From: Lachnospiraceae bacterium V9D3004
Lineage (GTDB): Bacteria; Bacillota; Clostridia; Lachnospirales; Lachnospiraceae
Assembly: GCA_000621985.1 (NCBI GenBank)
Contig: JHWW01000002.1
Coordinates: forward strand, 186,001-250,000
Direction of reading: 5' to 3'
Length of the DNA stretch: 64,000 nt
Position numbers and translations under genes: made by a program. This document shows positions 56,480 to 64,000 of the stretch, piece after piece (the stretch's first letter is position 1; every line of letters starts with the position of its first letter). Below the pieces are notes generated by a model. It saw nothing but the letters and a program-made list of their open reading frames with translations. It made no database searches and was not told the origin of the DNA.

Positions 56480-58570
56480 ATGTTGCATTTTGGTAAATTC
56501 GTTGTAAAATTCAGACATGTGATTCTGATCGCTGCGGTTTTACTGCTTATTCCTGCTGCGATCGGTTATATAGGAACAAGAGTTAATTATGACCTGCTCT
56601 ATTATCTTCCCGACGGAATAGACACAATGGACGGACAGGACATAATGATGGAAGATTTCGGCGCGGGAGCATTCTCGATGGTAGTTGTCGAGAATATGGA
56701 TTATAAGAACGTTGCCGAACTGAAAAAGAAGATAGAAGGCGTGGATCATGTTGCCAAGGTACTGTGGTATGATTCATTTGTCGACATCAATATACCTGTA
56801 GAGATGATGCCTGAAAAGGTATATAAAGCGTTCAATACCGAAGATTCGACGCTTATGATGGTCATATTCGATGACACAAGTTCGGGAGACGGAACTCTTC
56901 AGGCGATCAATGATGTTCGTGACGTAACCGAACATCAATGCTTTATTAGCGGTATATCAGCAATAGTTGCGGATACAAAAGCATTGTCGGAACGTGAGAC
57001 ACCGATATATGTTGTTCTTGCCGTGGCTATATCGCTGATCATAATGGCACTTATAATGGATTCATATCTTGTGCCGTTATTCTTCTTACTCAGTATAGGA
57101 ATGGCAATTGTGTACAATCTCGGTAGCAATATAGTATTCGGTGAGATATCTTATGTGACCAAAGCGCTTGCTGCGGTTCTTCAGCTTGGTGTGACAATGG
57201 ACTATTCGATATTCCTGTGGCACAGTTATGAAGAGCAGTGTAAGATTCATGATGATCATCTTGAAGCCATGGCTCAGGCGATCGCATCTACGATCGTATC
57301 GGTAGTAGGTAGCTCAATAACTACAATAGCCGGTTTCGTGGCACTCTGCTTCATGAGCTTCACACTTGGATTTGACCTTGGAATCGTAATGGCAAAGGGT
57401 GTAATATTCGGCGTTATCGGATGTGTAACGATCTTACCTTCGATGATACTTATATTCGATAAAGCACTTAAGAAGACTCATCATAAGCCTCTTATTCCGA
57501 CTATGGTTAAGCTTCCTAAGGCAATAGTTAAGATATATCCTGTATTCCTGATATTAATGCTTGCGCTTATCGCACCTGCTATCTACGGATATTTCAATAC
57601 AAATGTATATTATGATCTCACGCTCAGCCTTCCTACTGACCTTGAGAGCGTTGTAGCGCAGAATGAGCTGCAGAGAGAGTATGAATTAAGTTCAGCTAAT
57701 ATGATACTTGTGGATAGGAATATGTCAGCCAAATCCATTATCGATATGGTAGAAGAGATGGAAAAAGTTGACGGGGTATCGGACGTGCTCGCGATGGAAG
57801 AGATAACAAAGGGTAAGATTCCGGAGGAATTCATTCCAAAAGACCTTATGAAGGAACTTAAAAGTGATTCTCATGAGATGATAATCCTTACGTCGGAATA
57901 TAAGACAGGCTCGGATGAGGCTAATGCTCAATGTGACGCTCTTGAGAAGATCATCAAGAAATATGATCCTAACGGAATGCTTGTCGGAGAAGCAGCATGT
58001 ACAAGAGATCTTATCAATATAACAAACGATGACTTCAAGCGCGTAAGCGCCGTATCGATAGGTGCGATATTCCTTATTATCGCAATACTTTACCTGTCAC
58101 CGTTACTTCCGGTTCTTTTGGTTGCACTTATAGAATTTGCGATATTTGTAAATATGGCAATACCGTGCTATACGCAAACAACCCTTCCTTTCATTGCATC
58201 AATAGTGATCGGAACGATACAGCTAGGTGCGACGGTTGACTATGCAATTCTTATGACAACCAGATACCGCGCAGAACGTAATCTTGGAAAAGATAAGAAA
58301 GAGGCCGTTACAATAACACTTACATCATCAATGCCTTCGATAATTGCCAGTGCATTAAGTTTCTTTGGTTCGACATTCGGAGTCGGCATATATTCAAGTA
58401 TTGACATGATAAGTTCGCTCTGTATACTGATGGCAAGAGGAGCCGTGATCAGTATGGTATCGGTAATATGCATACTGCCTGCAATGTTAATGGTATTTGA
58501 TAAGCTTATTGTCAAGTCAAGTGCGACATTCAAGTCAAAGATCGCATTCGGTAAGAAAGCAGTTAATTGA
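56480..58570 (+). CDS. MMPL/RND-family transporter
   Basis: 696 residues with the two-halved RND plan. One N-terminal helix (about 12-32), an external loop domain, five helices (about 170-330), then a second helix near 352-375, another external domain and five helices near 530-690. Conserved pieces include LGVTMDYSIFLWHSYEE near 235 and the matching LGATVDYAILMTTRYR near 580, whose Asp-Tyr pair belongs to the proton relay of MMPL proteins. It would export lipids or small hydrophobic compounds using the proton gradient. Coupled to the heptad-repeat lipoprotein upstream. A terminator follows. Confidence 0.94.
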   Translation: MLHFGKFVVKFRHVILIAAVLLLIPAAIGYIGTRVNYDLLYYLPDGIDTMDGQDIMMEDFGAGAFSMVVVENMDYKNVAELKKKIEGVDHVAKVLWYDSFVDINIPVEMMPEKVYKAFNTEDSTLMMVIFDDTSSGDGTLQAINDVRDVTEHQCFISGISAIVADTKALSERETPIYVVLAVAISLIIMALIMDSYLVPLFFLLSIGMAIVYNLGSNIVFGEISYVTKALAAVLQLGVTMDYSIFLWHSYEEQCKIHDDHLEAMAQAIASTIVSVVGSSITTIAGFVALCFMSFTLGFDLGIVMAKGVIFGVIGCVTILPSMILIFDKALKKTHHKPLIPTMVKLPKAIVKIYPVFLILMLALIAPAIYGYFNTNVYYDLTLSLPTDLESVVAQNELQREYELSSANMILVDRNMSAKSIIDMVEEMEKVDGVSDVLAMEEITKGKIPEEFIPKDLMKELKSDSHEMIILTSEYKTGSDEANAQCDALEKIIKKYDPNGMLVGEAACTRDLINITNDDFKRVSAVSIGAIFLIIAILYLSPLLPVLLVALIEFAIFVNMAIPCYTQTTLPFIASIVIGTIQLGATVDYAILMTTRYRAERNLGKDKKEAVTITLTSSMPSIIASALSFFGSTFGVGIYSSIDMISSLCILMARGAVISMVSVICILPAMLMVFDKLIVKSSATFKSKIAFGKKAVN

Positions 58571-58604
58571 AGTAACAAAGCAACAATCGATGAGAATATT
58601 GAGA

Positions 58605-58636
58605 AAGGTGTGCCTTAACCGGTACACCTTGTTTTT
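58605..58636 (+). terminator. Terminator after MMPL gene
   Basis: AAGGTGTGCC (58605-58614) pairs with GGTACACCTT (58621-58630), one G-T pair, followed by GTTTTTA. Confidence 0.85.
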
Positions 58637-58759
58637 ATAATGAATTGCGATACATTTCTTATGAAACATTTCGCACTTTGTGCTCCATGTTCTTGATAAA
58701 TGTTCCGGTATATGTTAGTATAATAAAACATTAAATAATTATTTGGAAGGAATCATTGT

Positions 58760-59263
58760 ATGTTCAGGAATTTATATCCGGATAATACAGCTGCTTCGGC
58801 ATATGATATTGATTACAAGAGTCTGTACGAGAGTGGCAAGAGAGGCATTCTCTTTGATATAGATAACACTCTTGTGGAACATGGCGCCGACTCTGATGAG
58901 AGATCTGAGCGTTTATTTACCATGCTTCATGAGATGGGTTTCAAGACATGCATAATATCCAATAACAGAGAAGCGCGCGTGAAGCGTTTTAATAAGAATA
59001 TAGGAACTTTGTACGTATTCAAGGCAGGCAAGCCGTCAAAAAAAGGTTATCTTAAGGGTATCGAAATGATGGGTATAAGACCTGATCAGGCCATATTCAT
59101 CGGTGACCAGTTATTTACCGACATATACGGAGCCAACAAAGCGGGGATCGATAATATATGTGTAAAGCCTATCGCAAAACACGAAGAACCTCAGATCATA
59201 TTGAAGAGAAAGCTTGAATGGATCATATACAGGTTTTACAGGAGGCGTGTGCGCAATGCATAA
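58760..59263 (+). CDS. YqeG-family HAD phosphatase
   Basis: 167 residues. HAD motif I is ILFDIDNTLVEHGAD near residue 30, motif II is the Ser in TCIISNNREARVKRF, the Lys is in FKAGKPSKKGYLKG, and motif IV is IFIGDQLFTDIYGANKAG. This compact form without a cap domain is the YqeG group (HAD IIIA), related to phosphatidylglycerophosphate phosphatase. RBS GGAAGGAA. A possible promoter TTGATA-17-TAGTAT lies near 58692. Its last 8 nt overlap the Xaa-Pro peptidase start. In many Firmicutes YqeG stands near aroE and the shikimate genes, as here. Confidence 0.92.
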   Translation: MFRNLYPDNTAASAYDIDYKSLYESGKRGILFDIDNTLVEHGADSDERSERLFTMLHEMGFKTCIISNNREARVKRFNKNIGTLYVFKAGKPSKKGYLKGIEMMGIRPDQAIFIGDQLFTDIYGANKAGIDNICVKPIAKHEEPQIILKRKLEWIIYRFYRRRVRNA

Positions 59264-60320
59264 GATAAATGAACTGCTTGAGCTTATCGGTAAAGACGGT
59301 ATAGATGCCGTTATCATAACAGATCCATATAATCTAAGATATTACAGCGGCTTTTCCGGAAGGGAAGGGTGCTTATATATATCCCGTAACCGTAATATGC
59401 TTATAACCGATTCAAGGTATACTCTGTGGGCTAAGAAAGAATGCGGAGAAGAATCGGTATATATAGCGGGTGACGGCGGAAAGGATATTCTGAAAAAATT
59501 CGCGAAAGAAGACAAAGTATCACGTCTTGGTCTTGAAGGAAATCATCTCACATGGAAAGAATATAATAAATACTCGGGATTATTTGAAGGGGTGGACATT
59601 GTATCGGTAGAAGATGCCACAGATAGTCTTCGAATGATCAAGTCTTCGGATGAGATAGAGAAAATTGCTTCGGCGGAAGCAATAGGCGATGCCGCATTCG
59701 AATACATTCTTGGAATTCTTCGCCCGGGACTTAACGAACGTGAAGTAGCACTTGAACTGGAGATGTTCATGCGTAGGAACGGGGCAGAAGGGCTTAGTTT
59801 TGATGTGATTGCCGCTTCGGGACTTAATTCGGCAAGCCCTCATGCGATGCCTTCCGATAAAAAGCTTGGTTCCGGTGAATTCCTTACAATGGATTTTGGC
59901 TGTATATATGAAGGATACTGTTCCGATATGACAAGAACTGTTGTTATAGGAAAAGCAGATGAGAAAATGAGACAGCTGTATAATATTGTACTACAGGCGC
60001 AGAATGCCGCTATCGACAGGCTTAGAGCAGGGATCACAGGAAGTGCCGGCGATGCTTATGGCAGAGATGTCATAAAAGAAGCAGGATATGGAGATCATTT
60101 TGGTCACGGGCTTGGTCACAGCGTCGGGTTATATATTCACGAGTCGCCAAGACTGTCACCGAAAGAGACTGCTGTTCTAAAACCCGGTATGGTCTTAACC
60201 GTTGAACCGGGAATATATGTGGAAGGCTTCGGCGGAGTAAGGATCGAAGACGTGGTCGTAATTGAGCAGGATGGTGTGAGGAATCTTACTTCATCGCCTA
60301 AGGAACTGATCGAGGTATAA
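59256..60320 (+). CDS. Xaa-Pro aminopeptidase / dipeptidase (M24 family)
   Basis: 354 residues from ATG 59256 (RBS CAGGAGG); the earlier in-frame ATG at 59214 lies inside yqeG. The N-terminal creatinase-like domain (1-125) includes DPYNLRYYSGFSG. The pita-bread catalytic domain carries the metal ligands: Asp in TMDFGCIYEGYCSDMTRT near 215, His in HFGHGLGHSVGLYIHE near 283 and the Glu residues in TVEPGIYVEG and RIEDVV. It removes N-terminal residues before proline. Translationally coupled to yqeG. In Firmicutes this gene commonly lies directly before efp, and here only aroD and aroK separate them. Confidence 0.94.
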   Translation: MHKINELLELIGKDGIDAVIITDPYNLRYYSGFSGREGCLYISRNRNMLITDSRYTLWAKKECGEESVYIAGDGGKDILKKFAKEDKVSRLGLEGNHLTWKEYNKYSGLFEGVDIVSVEDATDSLRMIKSSDEIEKIASAEAIGDAAFEYILGILRPGLNEREVALELEMFMRRNGAEGLSFDVIAASGLNSASPHAMPSDKKLGSGEFLTMDFGCIYEGYCSDMTRTVVIGKADEKMRQLYNIVLQAQNAAIDRLRAGITGSAGDAYGRDVIKEAGYGDHFGHGLGHSVGLYIHESPRLSPKETAVLKPGMVLTVEPGIYVEGFGGVRIEDVVVIEQDGVRNLTSSPKELIEV

Positions 60321-60342
60321 TAATTTTTATGATATGTAAATG

Positions 60343-60438
60343 TTCAGCACACGATTAATGTTAAACATCTGATGAAATCCGCATGATTTTCATCGGTCGG
60401 ATGAGACATGAAACGCCTATGACAATCAGAGTGCTGAA
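60343..60438 (+). promoter_or_regulatory. Structured leader before aroD
   Basis: TTCAGCAC (60343-60350) pairs with GTGCTGAA (60431-60438), enclosing a 9-bp stem CTGATGAAA with TTTCATCGG (one G-T pair). No T tract follows and no promoter was found, so its role is unclear; it does not match a leader I know. Confidence 0.45.
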
Positions 60439-60486
60439 AATAAATACGAATTAAGTATATAAGAAAACCGAAAGGAATCATAACTT

Positions 60487-61263
60487 GTGAAAGATTTAAC
60501 AAACTGTTCCGGAAACAACCGCCCGGACATGGGCGAGATGTACAGAAAGCTTAACAGACCGCTTATCTGTGTGCCTATAGTGGATGAGACTGTAGAAGAT
60601 ATAATGAATTCACTTGAGGCGATCAAAAATGAGCCGGCAGATATAATCGAATGGCGCATAGATCATTTTGACGGTCATGATGATATAGAAAAAGTCGTTG
60701 ATATGTTATGTAAGCTTAAGAATAAGATGGATGATATCCCTTTGATAAGCACTTTCAGAACTCATCATGAAGGCGGAGGTTATATCGATGATGAGAGATA
60801 TCTTCTGATGTTGAAAGCAATCGCACAGACCGGATGGGCTGATTACATAGATCTTGAGATCAAAAGATGTTCACATACCGCTGCATCGGGGATGACGGAT
60901 ATTATCAGGCAGAACGGCAGCAAAGTGATAACATCGTGTCATTATTTTGAATGTACTCCTGATGACAATGAGATGAAGGATGTATTAAGGACAATGGCGG
61001 AAGCGGGCGCTGATGTGCTCAAGCTTGCGGTAATGCCTAAGGACAGACATGATGTATTAAGACTGCTTAATATAACAGAGTATGCATCAGGTGAATATGA
61101 ACAACCGGTCATAACGATGTCTATGGGAAAGACGGGGCTTATTAGCAGGGTTGCCGGAGGATTAACGGGTTCGGTACTCACATTTGCAAGTGTGGGAAAA
61201 GCATCCGCACCGGGACAGATCCCCGCAAAGGACATGAAGACGATGCTTGATATTCTTAGTTGA
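60487..61263 (+). CDS. aroD: 3-Dehydroquinate dehydratase, type I
   Basis: 258 residues with a GTG start at 60487 (AAAGGAA upstream); no ATG lies nearby. Third step of the shikimate pathway. Type I features: PADIIEWRIDHFDG near residue 57, ISTFRTHHEGGG near 87, the catalytic His in ITSCHYFECTPD and the Schiff-base Lys in DVLKLAVMPKD near 178; MGKTGLISR and GKASAPGQIP close the barrel. aroK follows after 13 nt, so they are co-transcribed. Confidence 0.96.
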   Translation: MKDLTNCSGNNRPDMGEMYRKLNRPLICVPIVDETVEDIMNSLEAIKNEPADIIEWRIDHFDGHDDIEKVVDMLCKLKNKMDDIPLISTFRTHHEGGGYIDDERYLLMLKAIAQTGWADYIDLEIKRCSHTAASGMTDIIRQNGSKVITSCHYFECTPDDNEMKDVLRTMAEAGADVLKLAVMPKDRHDVLRLLNITEYASGEYEQPVITMSMGKTGLISRVAGGLTGSVLTFASVGKASAPGQIPAKDMKTMLDILS

Positions 61264-61276
61264 TAAGGAGAACATG

Positions 61277-61786
61277 ATGGAATTACATAAACATATATTT
61301 CTTGTGGGATTCATGGGATGCGGCAAAAGTACTGTCGCAAAACTTCTGTCGGAATCTTATAATGTAAGACATATTGACACCGATGCCGAGATCGTAAATG
61401 AACAGAAGATGTCTATAGCAGACATATTCGAAAGATATGGAGAGGAACATTTCAGAAAGCTTGAGACGAACCTTCTGTTAAGACTTAAGGAAGAAGCGCC
61501 GGCAGTGATCGCCTGTGGCGGAGGAATGGCTGTACGTGATGCCAATATTGACATTATGAAGTCATGCGGAACCGTTATAATGCTTACTGCAACGCCGGAA
61601 ACCATATATAAGAGGGTAAGGCATCAGACGGACAGACCGATACTTAACGGACATATGAATGTGGAATATATATCTGATCTGATGGATAAGAGAACGCCGT
61701 ATTATAACAGGGCTTCCGACGTAAAAGTAACCACAGATAATACGTCACCTGAAGAGATTGTACAGAAAATAGTTGAAATTATCTAA
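61277..61786 (+). CDS. aroK: Shikimate kinase
   Basis: 169 residues from ATG 61277, 6 nt after AAGGAG; the adjacent ATG at 61274 is possible but nearer. P-loop GFMGCGKSTVAKLL near residue 9, DTDAEI (shikimate- and metal-binding Asp) near 32, FRKLET near 57, IACGGGMAVRD near 77 and the lid Arg region RHQTDRPIL near 115. It phosphorylates shikimate with ATP. Co-transcribed with aroD; efp follows after 71 nt. Confidence 0.96.
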   Translation: MELHKHIFLVGFMGCGKSTVAKLLSESYNVRHIDTDAEIVNEQKMSIADIFERYGEEHFRKLETNLLLRLKEEAPAVIACGGGMAVRDANIDIMKSCGTVIMLTATPETIYKRVRHQTDRPILNGHMNVEYISDLMDKRTPYYNRASDVKVTTDNTSPEEIVQKIVEII

Positions 61787-61857
61787 ACTATGTAATAGAA
61801 TATTAGAGATTGATTATGTTGATATAAGAAACGAATATTATTAGGAGGAATTAATTA

Positions 61858-62412
61858 ATGGTAGCAGGAGATTTCAGAAACGGACTTACAATCGAATGGG
61901 AAGGCGGAGTATATCAGGTAGTTGAATTCCAGCATGTTAAGCCGGGTAAAGGTGCTGCATTCGTAAGAACAAAGCTTAAGAATATCAAGAGTGGCGGTGT
62001 TGTTGAGAAGAGCTTCCGTCCTACAGAAAAATTTGAGCAGGCACATATCGAGAGAAAAGACATGCAGTATCTGTATGCAGACGGAGATATGTATAACTTC
62101 ATGGATAACGAGACATATGAGCAGATCGCTCTTAATGCAGAGCAGGTTGGCGATTCTCTTAAGTTTGTTAAGGAGAATGACAATGTTAAGATGCTCTCAC
62201 ATGCAGGCGAAGTATTCGCTATCGAGCCACCTCTTTCGGTAGAACTTGAAGTAACCGAGACAGAGCCGGGCGTTAAGGGAGATACAGCTACAGGCGCAAC
62301 CAAGCCTGCGATCGTTGAGACAGGTGCAAAGGTTCTTGTTCCGCTTTTCGTTAACCAGGGAGACAGGATCCAGATCGATACACGTACAGGTGAGTATACC
62401 AAGAGAGCATAA
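61858..62412 (+). CDS. efp: Elongation factor P
   Basis: 184 residues, the normal length. It binds stalled ribosomes and relieves stops at proline runs. The N-terminal KOW-like domain has [20 protein letters not shown] and the tip loop [11 protein letters not shown], whose Lys (near 31) is the residue modified in many bacteria. The last OB-fold domain contains [13 protein letters not shown], the family signature. RBS TTAGGAGGAATT. A shared bidirectional terminator separates it from tyrA. Confidence 0.98.
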   Translation: MVAGDFRNGLTIEWEGGVYQVVEFQHVKPGKGAAFVRTKLKNIKSGGVVEKSFRPTEKFEQAHIERKDMQYLYADGDMYNFMDNETYEQIALNAEQVGDSLKFVKENDNVKMLSHAGEVFAIEPPLSVELEVTETEPGVKGDTATGATKPAIVETGAKVLVPLFVNQGDRIQIDTRTGEYTKRA

Positions 62413-62537
62413 TATAATATTCGAGAGCTCAAGAGGTATATGAATATATATGCGCAGAATAGATTAAAAAGACAGCTTGCGTATTGTAACAAAAGTATAC
62501 GATAGATATACTAATAAATATATTAACAGATAAAAAT

Positions 62538-62578
62538 ACCTGCAGGACTTATGGTTTATGAGTCTTGCAGGTTTATTT
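62538..62578. terminator. Bidirectional terminator between efp and tyrA
   Basis: 13-nt arms (62538-62550 with 62560-62572, two G-T pairs), with AAAAAT on the left and TTTATTTTA on the right. It serves the convergent efp and tyrA genes. Confidence 0.85.
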
Positions 62579-63681
62579 TATCTGTCATATACCGGGAAAG
62601 GATATTGCTTAAGAGCATTTCTTGCGTCATTCTCATCATTATCGTTGTAGAATTCAATCCTTAGAACACCATTTTCATATTCTCTGTTGTGGACAATACC
62701 GATATTGCGTATGCTGATGGAATTACTTGACAGTATAGTTGCGATTATGGCAATGATGCCTGGTACATCCGGTACGTCTACATATATCTCATGTATATCA
62801 GGCAGAGTTCCCGGTCTTCCCTTGGGTATACTGTCACGGTAGTCTCTTGAACTTTCGAACATTCTATAGAGGTAGTCGCTGTCACCCGCTTTAAGAGCTT
62901 CCATGGTCTTATCAAGCGATGAACGATATAAGTCAAGATATTTTAATATGCTGTCAGTGTTGGTAAGGCATATGTTCTGCCACATCTGTGGAGAAGAAGA
63001 TGCTATCCTTGTGATATCCTTGAAACCACCGGCCGCAAATGTCTTCATGTGCGCATCTTCATCATCATTATCATGAACGAGGTTGACAAGAGAAGAAGCG
63101 ATGATGTGGGGGAGATGGCTTATGGCAGCAGTTATCTCGTCATGCTTAACATTATCGAGAACATAGGGGATCGCCTTGATGATATGTATAATCTTCATCA
63201 TCATGTCAACTGCCTTGTCCGGCGTGGAATCGGTTGGCGTTAACAGATAATAAGTATTCTCGAATAAAAGCTCTGAAGCGTTCTCATATCCGGTTCTGTC
63301 AGAACCTGTCATTGGATGCCCGCCTATGAAGTTTTTCTGCATATTGAGGCGTTCTACTTCTGTATGAATGGAAGTCTTGACGCTTCCTACATCTGTAATT
63401 ATGCAGTTTTCTTTTATAATACCTTTCAATTGTTCAAGATAAGATACGTTGAGCATTACCGGTGCGCACAGGAATATTAAGTCGCATGCGGCAAAATCTT
63501 CGATCGAAGTATATATATTGTCAAGAACACCGTCTTTTACGGCATTTTCAAGAGAGGCATTGGCCTTGGGGTAATATCTGTTATATGAACAGGTTATATA
63601 TTCATCGGAATATTTTTTAAGTGCTTTCGCAACTGATCCTCCGATCAGTCCGAAGCCTATGAATCCAACAGTAATAGACAT
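62578..63681 (-). CDS. tyrA: Prephenate dehydrogenase with C-terminal ACT domain
   Basis: 367 residues. It oxidises prephenate to 4-hydroxyphenylpyruvate for tyrosine. The NAD-binding loop VGFIGFGLIGGSVAKAL is at the N-terminus, VGSVKTSI near 97, and the active-site HPMTGSDRTGYENA near 120 carries the catalytic His. AISHLPHIIASSLV lies near 185. The last 75 residues form an ACT domain (YVDVPDVPGIIAIIATIL), which suggests feedback control by tyrosine. RBS GGAGGTG. It faces aroD-aroK-efp across a terminator. Confidence 0.96.
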   Translation of the reverse strand: MSITVGFIGFGLIGGSVAKALKKYSDEYITCSYNRYYPKANASLENAVKDGVLDNIYTSIEDFAACDLIFLCAPVMLNVSYLEQLKGIIKENCIITDVGSVKTSIHTEVERLNMQKNFIGGHPMTGSDRTGYENASELLFENTYYLLTPTDSTPDKAVDMMMKIIHIIKAIPYVLDNVKHDEITAAISHLPHIIASSLVNLVHDNDDEDAHMKTFAAGGFKDITRIASSSPQMWQNICLTNTDSILKYLDLYRSSLDKTMEALKAGDSDYLYRMFESSRDYRDSIPKGRPGTLPDIHEIYVDVPDVPGIIAIIATILSSNSISIRNIGIVHNREYENGVLRIEFYNDNDENDARNALKQYPFPVYDR

Positions 63682-63745
63682 ACTGCACCTCCGGGTTTTA
63701 GATATAGTAAAACACTATCACTACACGCCTTAAAAGTCAATATTC

Positions 63746-63774
63746 TTGACATCCGTCTACCACTGTACTACTAT
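63746..63774 (+). promoter_or_regulatory. Promoter reading toward the right-edge gene
   Basis: TTGACA (63746-63751), a 17-nt spacer and TACTAT (63769-63774). A transcript from here would carry the long hairpin at 63812-63897 in its leader. Confidence 0.6.
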
Positions 63775-63811
63775 ATTGTAGTTGCTGTTAACAGTCAATG
63801 AGGTATGTAGT

Positions 63812-63897
63812 GTGAGTGCATGGTGTAAATGTTCGGCTTTTCAAAACTCGCTTCGCTCAGACAGTTGAAAAGCCTGCAACTTACACCATGCACTCAC
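63812..63897. repeat. Long two-storey hairpin related to the cloverleaf elements (tyrA-right edge)
   Basis: Perfect 17-bp outer stem (63812-63828 with 63881-63897) and, after small bulges, a perfect 10-bp inner stem (63835-63844 with 63865-63874). The loop holds GCTTCGC (63850-63856), the same heptamer found at the tips of the other elements. It is GC-richer than its surroundings. Confidence 0.8.
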
Positions 63898-63965
63898 GCT
63901 CAGGCAGTCAACATTTTGACTTGTTTCACAGCAATTACTTGATTGATTGTTGGGAGAGAATGACT

Positions 63966-64000
63966 ATGGTAGAGAAGATTAAGGAAATCATCGCGGTTCA
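63966..64000 (+). CDS. Start of an unidentified gene, cut by the window edge
   Basis: ATG at 63966 is preceded by GGGAGAGAA, a fair ribosome binding site, and the frame stays open to the last base (MVEKIKEIIA). Only eleven codons are visible, too few to name it. Confidence 0.5.
   Translation, partial: MVEKIKEIIAV

Overview
The window reads as one stretch of chromosome from an anaerobic, gut- or rumen-type Firmicute of the Lachnospiraceae kind (Butyrivibrio, Roseburia and Lachnospira relatives). The basis is the moderately AT-rich coding sequence, the class of type III glutamine synthetase and 4Fe-4S-type PurF, the FliB-like protein, the large hybrid sensor kinases with periplasmic propellers, and the secreted esterase with bacterial Ig-like and fibronectin-like C-terminal domains. 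This is inference from protein families; no search could be run. I saw no rRNA, tRNA, CRISPR array, prophage or insertion sequence.

Layout. 1-3.9 kb: the end of a surface-sugar operon (membrane nucleotide-sugar dehydratase, DegT aminotransferase, phosphoglycosyl transferase, a small protein). 4.0-14.6 kb: a lipoprotein with a von Willebrand A domain, a two-receiver response regulator, a 1652-residue hybrid kinase and, divergently, a second membrane hybrid kinase followed by a HAD phosphatase. 14.7-35.3 kb: a nitrogen island made of gdhA, type III glutamine synthetase, purF, an ammonium channel fused to a PII domain, pyrG, gltB-gltD, carA-carB and a carbamate kinase. It holds the ammonia-assimilating enzymes and four glutamine-consuming amidotransferases side by side. 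35.3-39.9 kb: an antitoxin-like gene, a RelA/SpoT-like synthetase-domain protein and an FHA / degenerate PP2C / Ser-Thr kinase operon. 40-43.6 kb: a secreted esterase and a FliB-like protein. 43.8-47.9 kb: asd, pyrC, pyrF and an Hsp20 gene under a CIRCE operator. 48-58.6 kb: an ECF-like sigma factor, a hybrid kinase with a LacI-type sugar-sensor domain, a sodium:solute symporter, a TetR regulator, and a heptad-repeat lipoprotein with an MMPL transporter. 58.7-63.7 kb: YqeG-like phosphatase, Xaa-Pro peptidase, aroD, aroK, efp and, convergently, tyrA. A new gene begins at the right edge.

The most unusual content lies between genes. At 21.7, 29.65 and 48.6 kb, 150-190 nt elements fold into four-way cloverleaves, with an outer stem and three arms that are nearly fully paired. 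Related shorter pieces lie at 43.6 and 63.8 kb. They share modules, and two shared modules differ between copies by compensating base-pair changes, which argues for selection on structure. Their arms repeatedly end in the heptamer GCGAAGC or its complement, known as an exceptionally stable DNA mini-hairpin. I do not recognise this family, and it is the best candidate here for something undescribed. Other regulatory signals are an attenuator-like leader before gdhA, a promoter-terminator leader before the glutamine synthetase, and a CIRCE plus Shine-Dalgarno-sequestering hairpin before hsp20.
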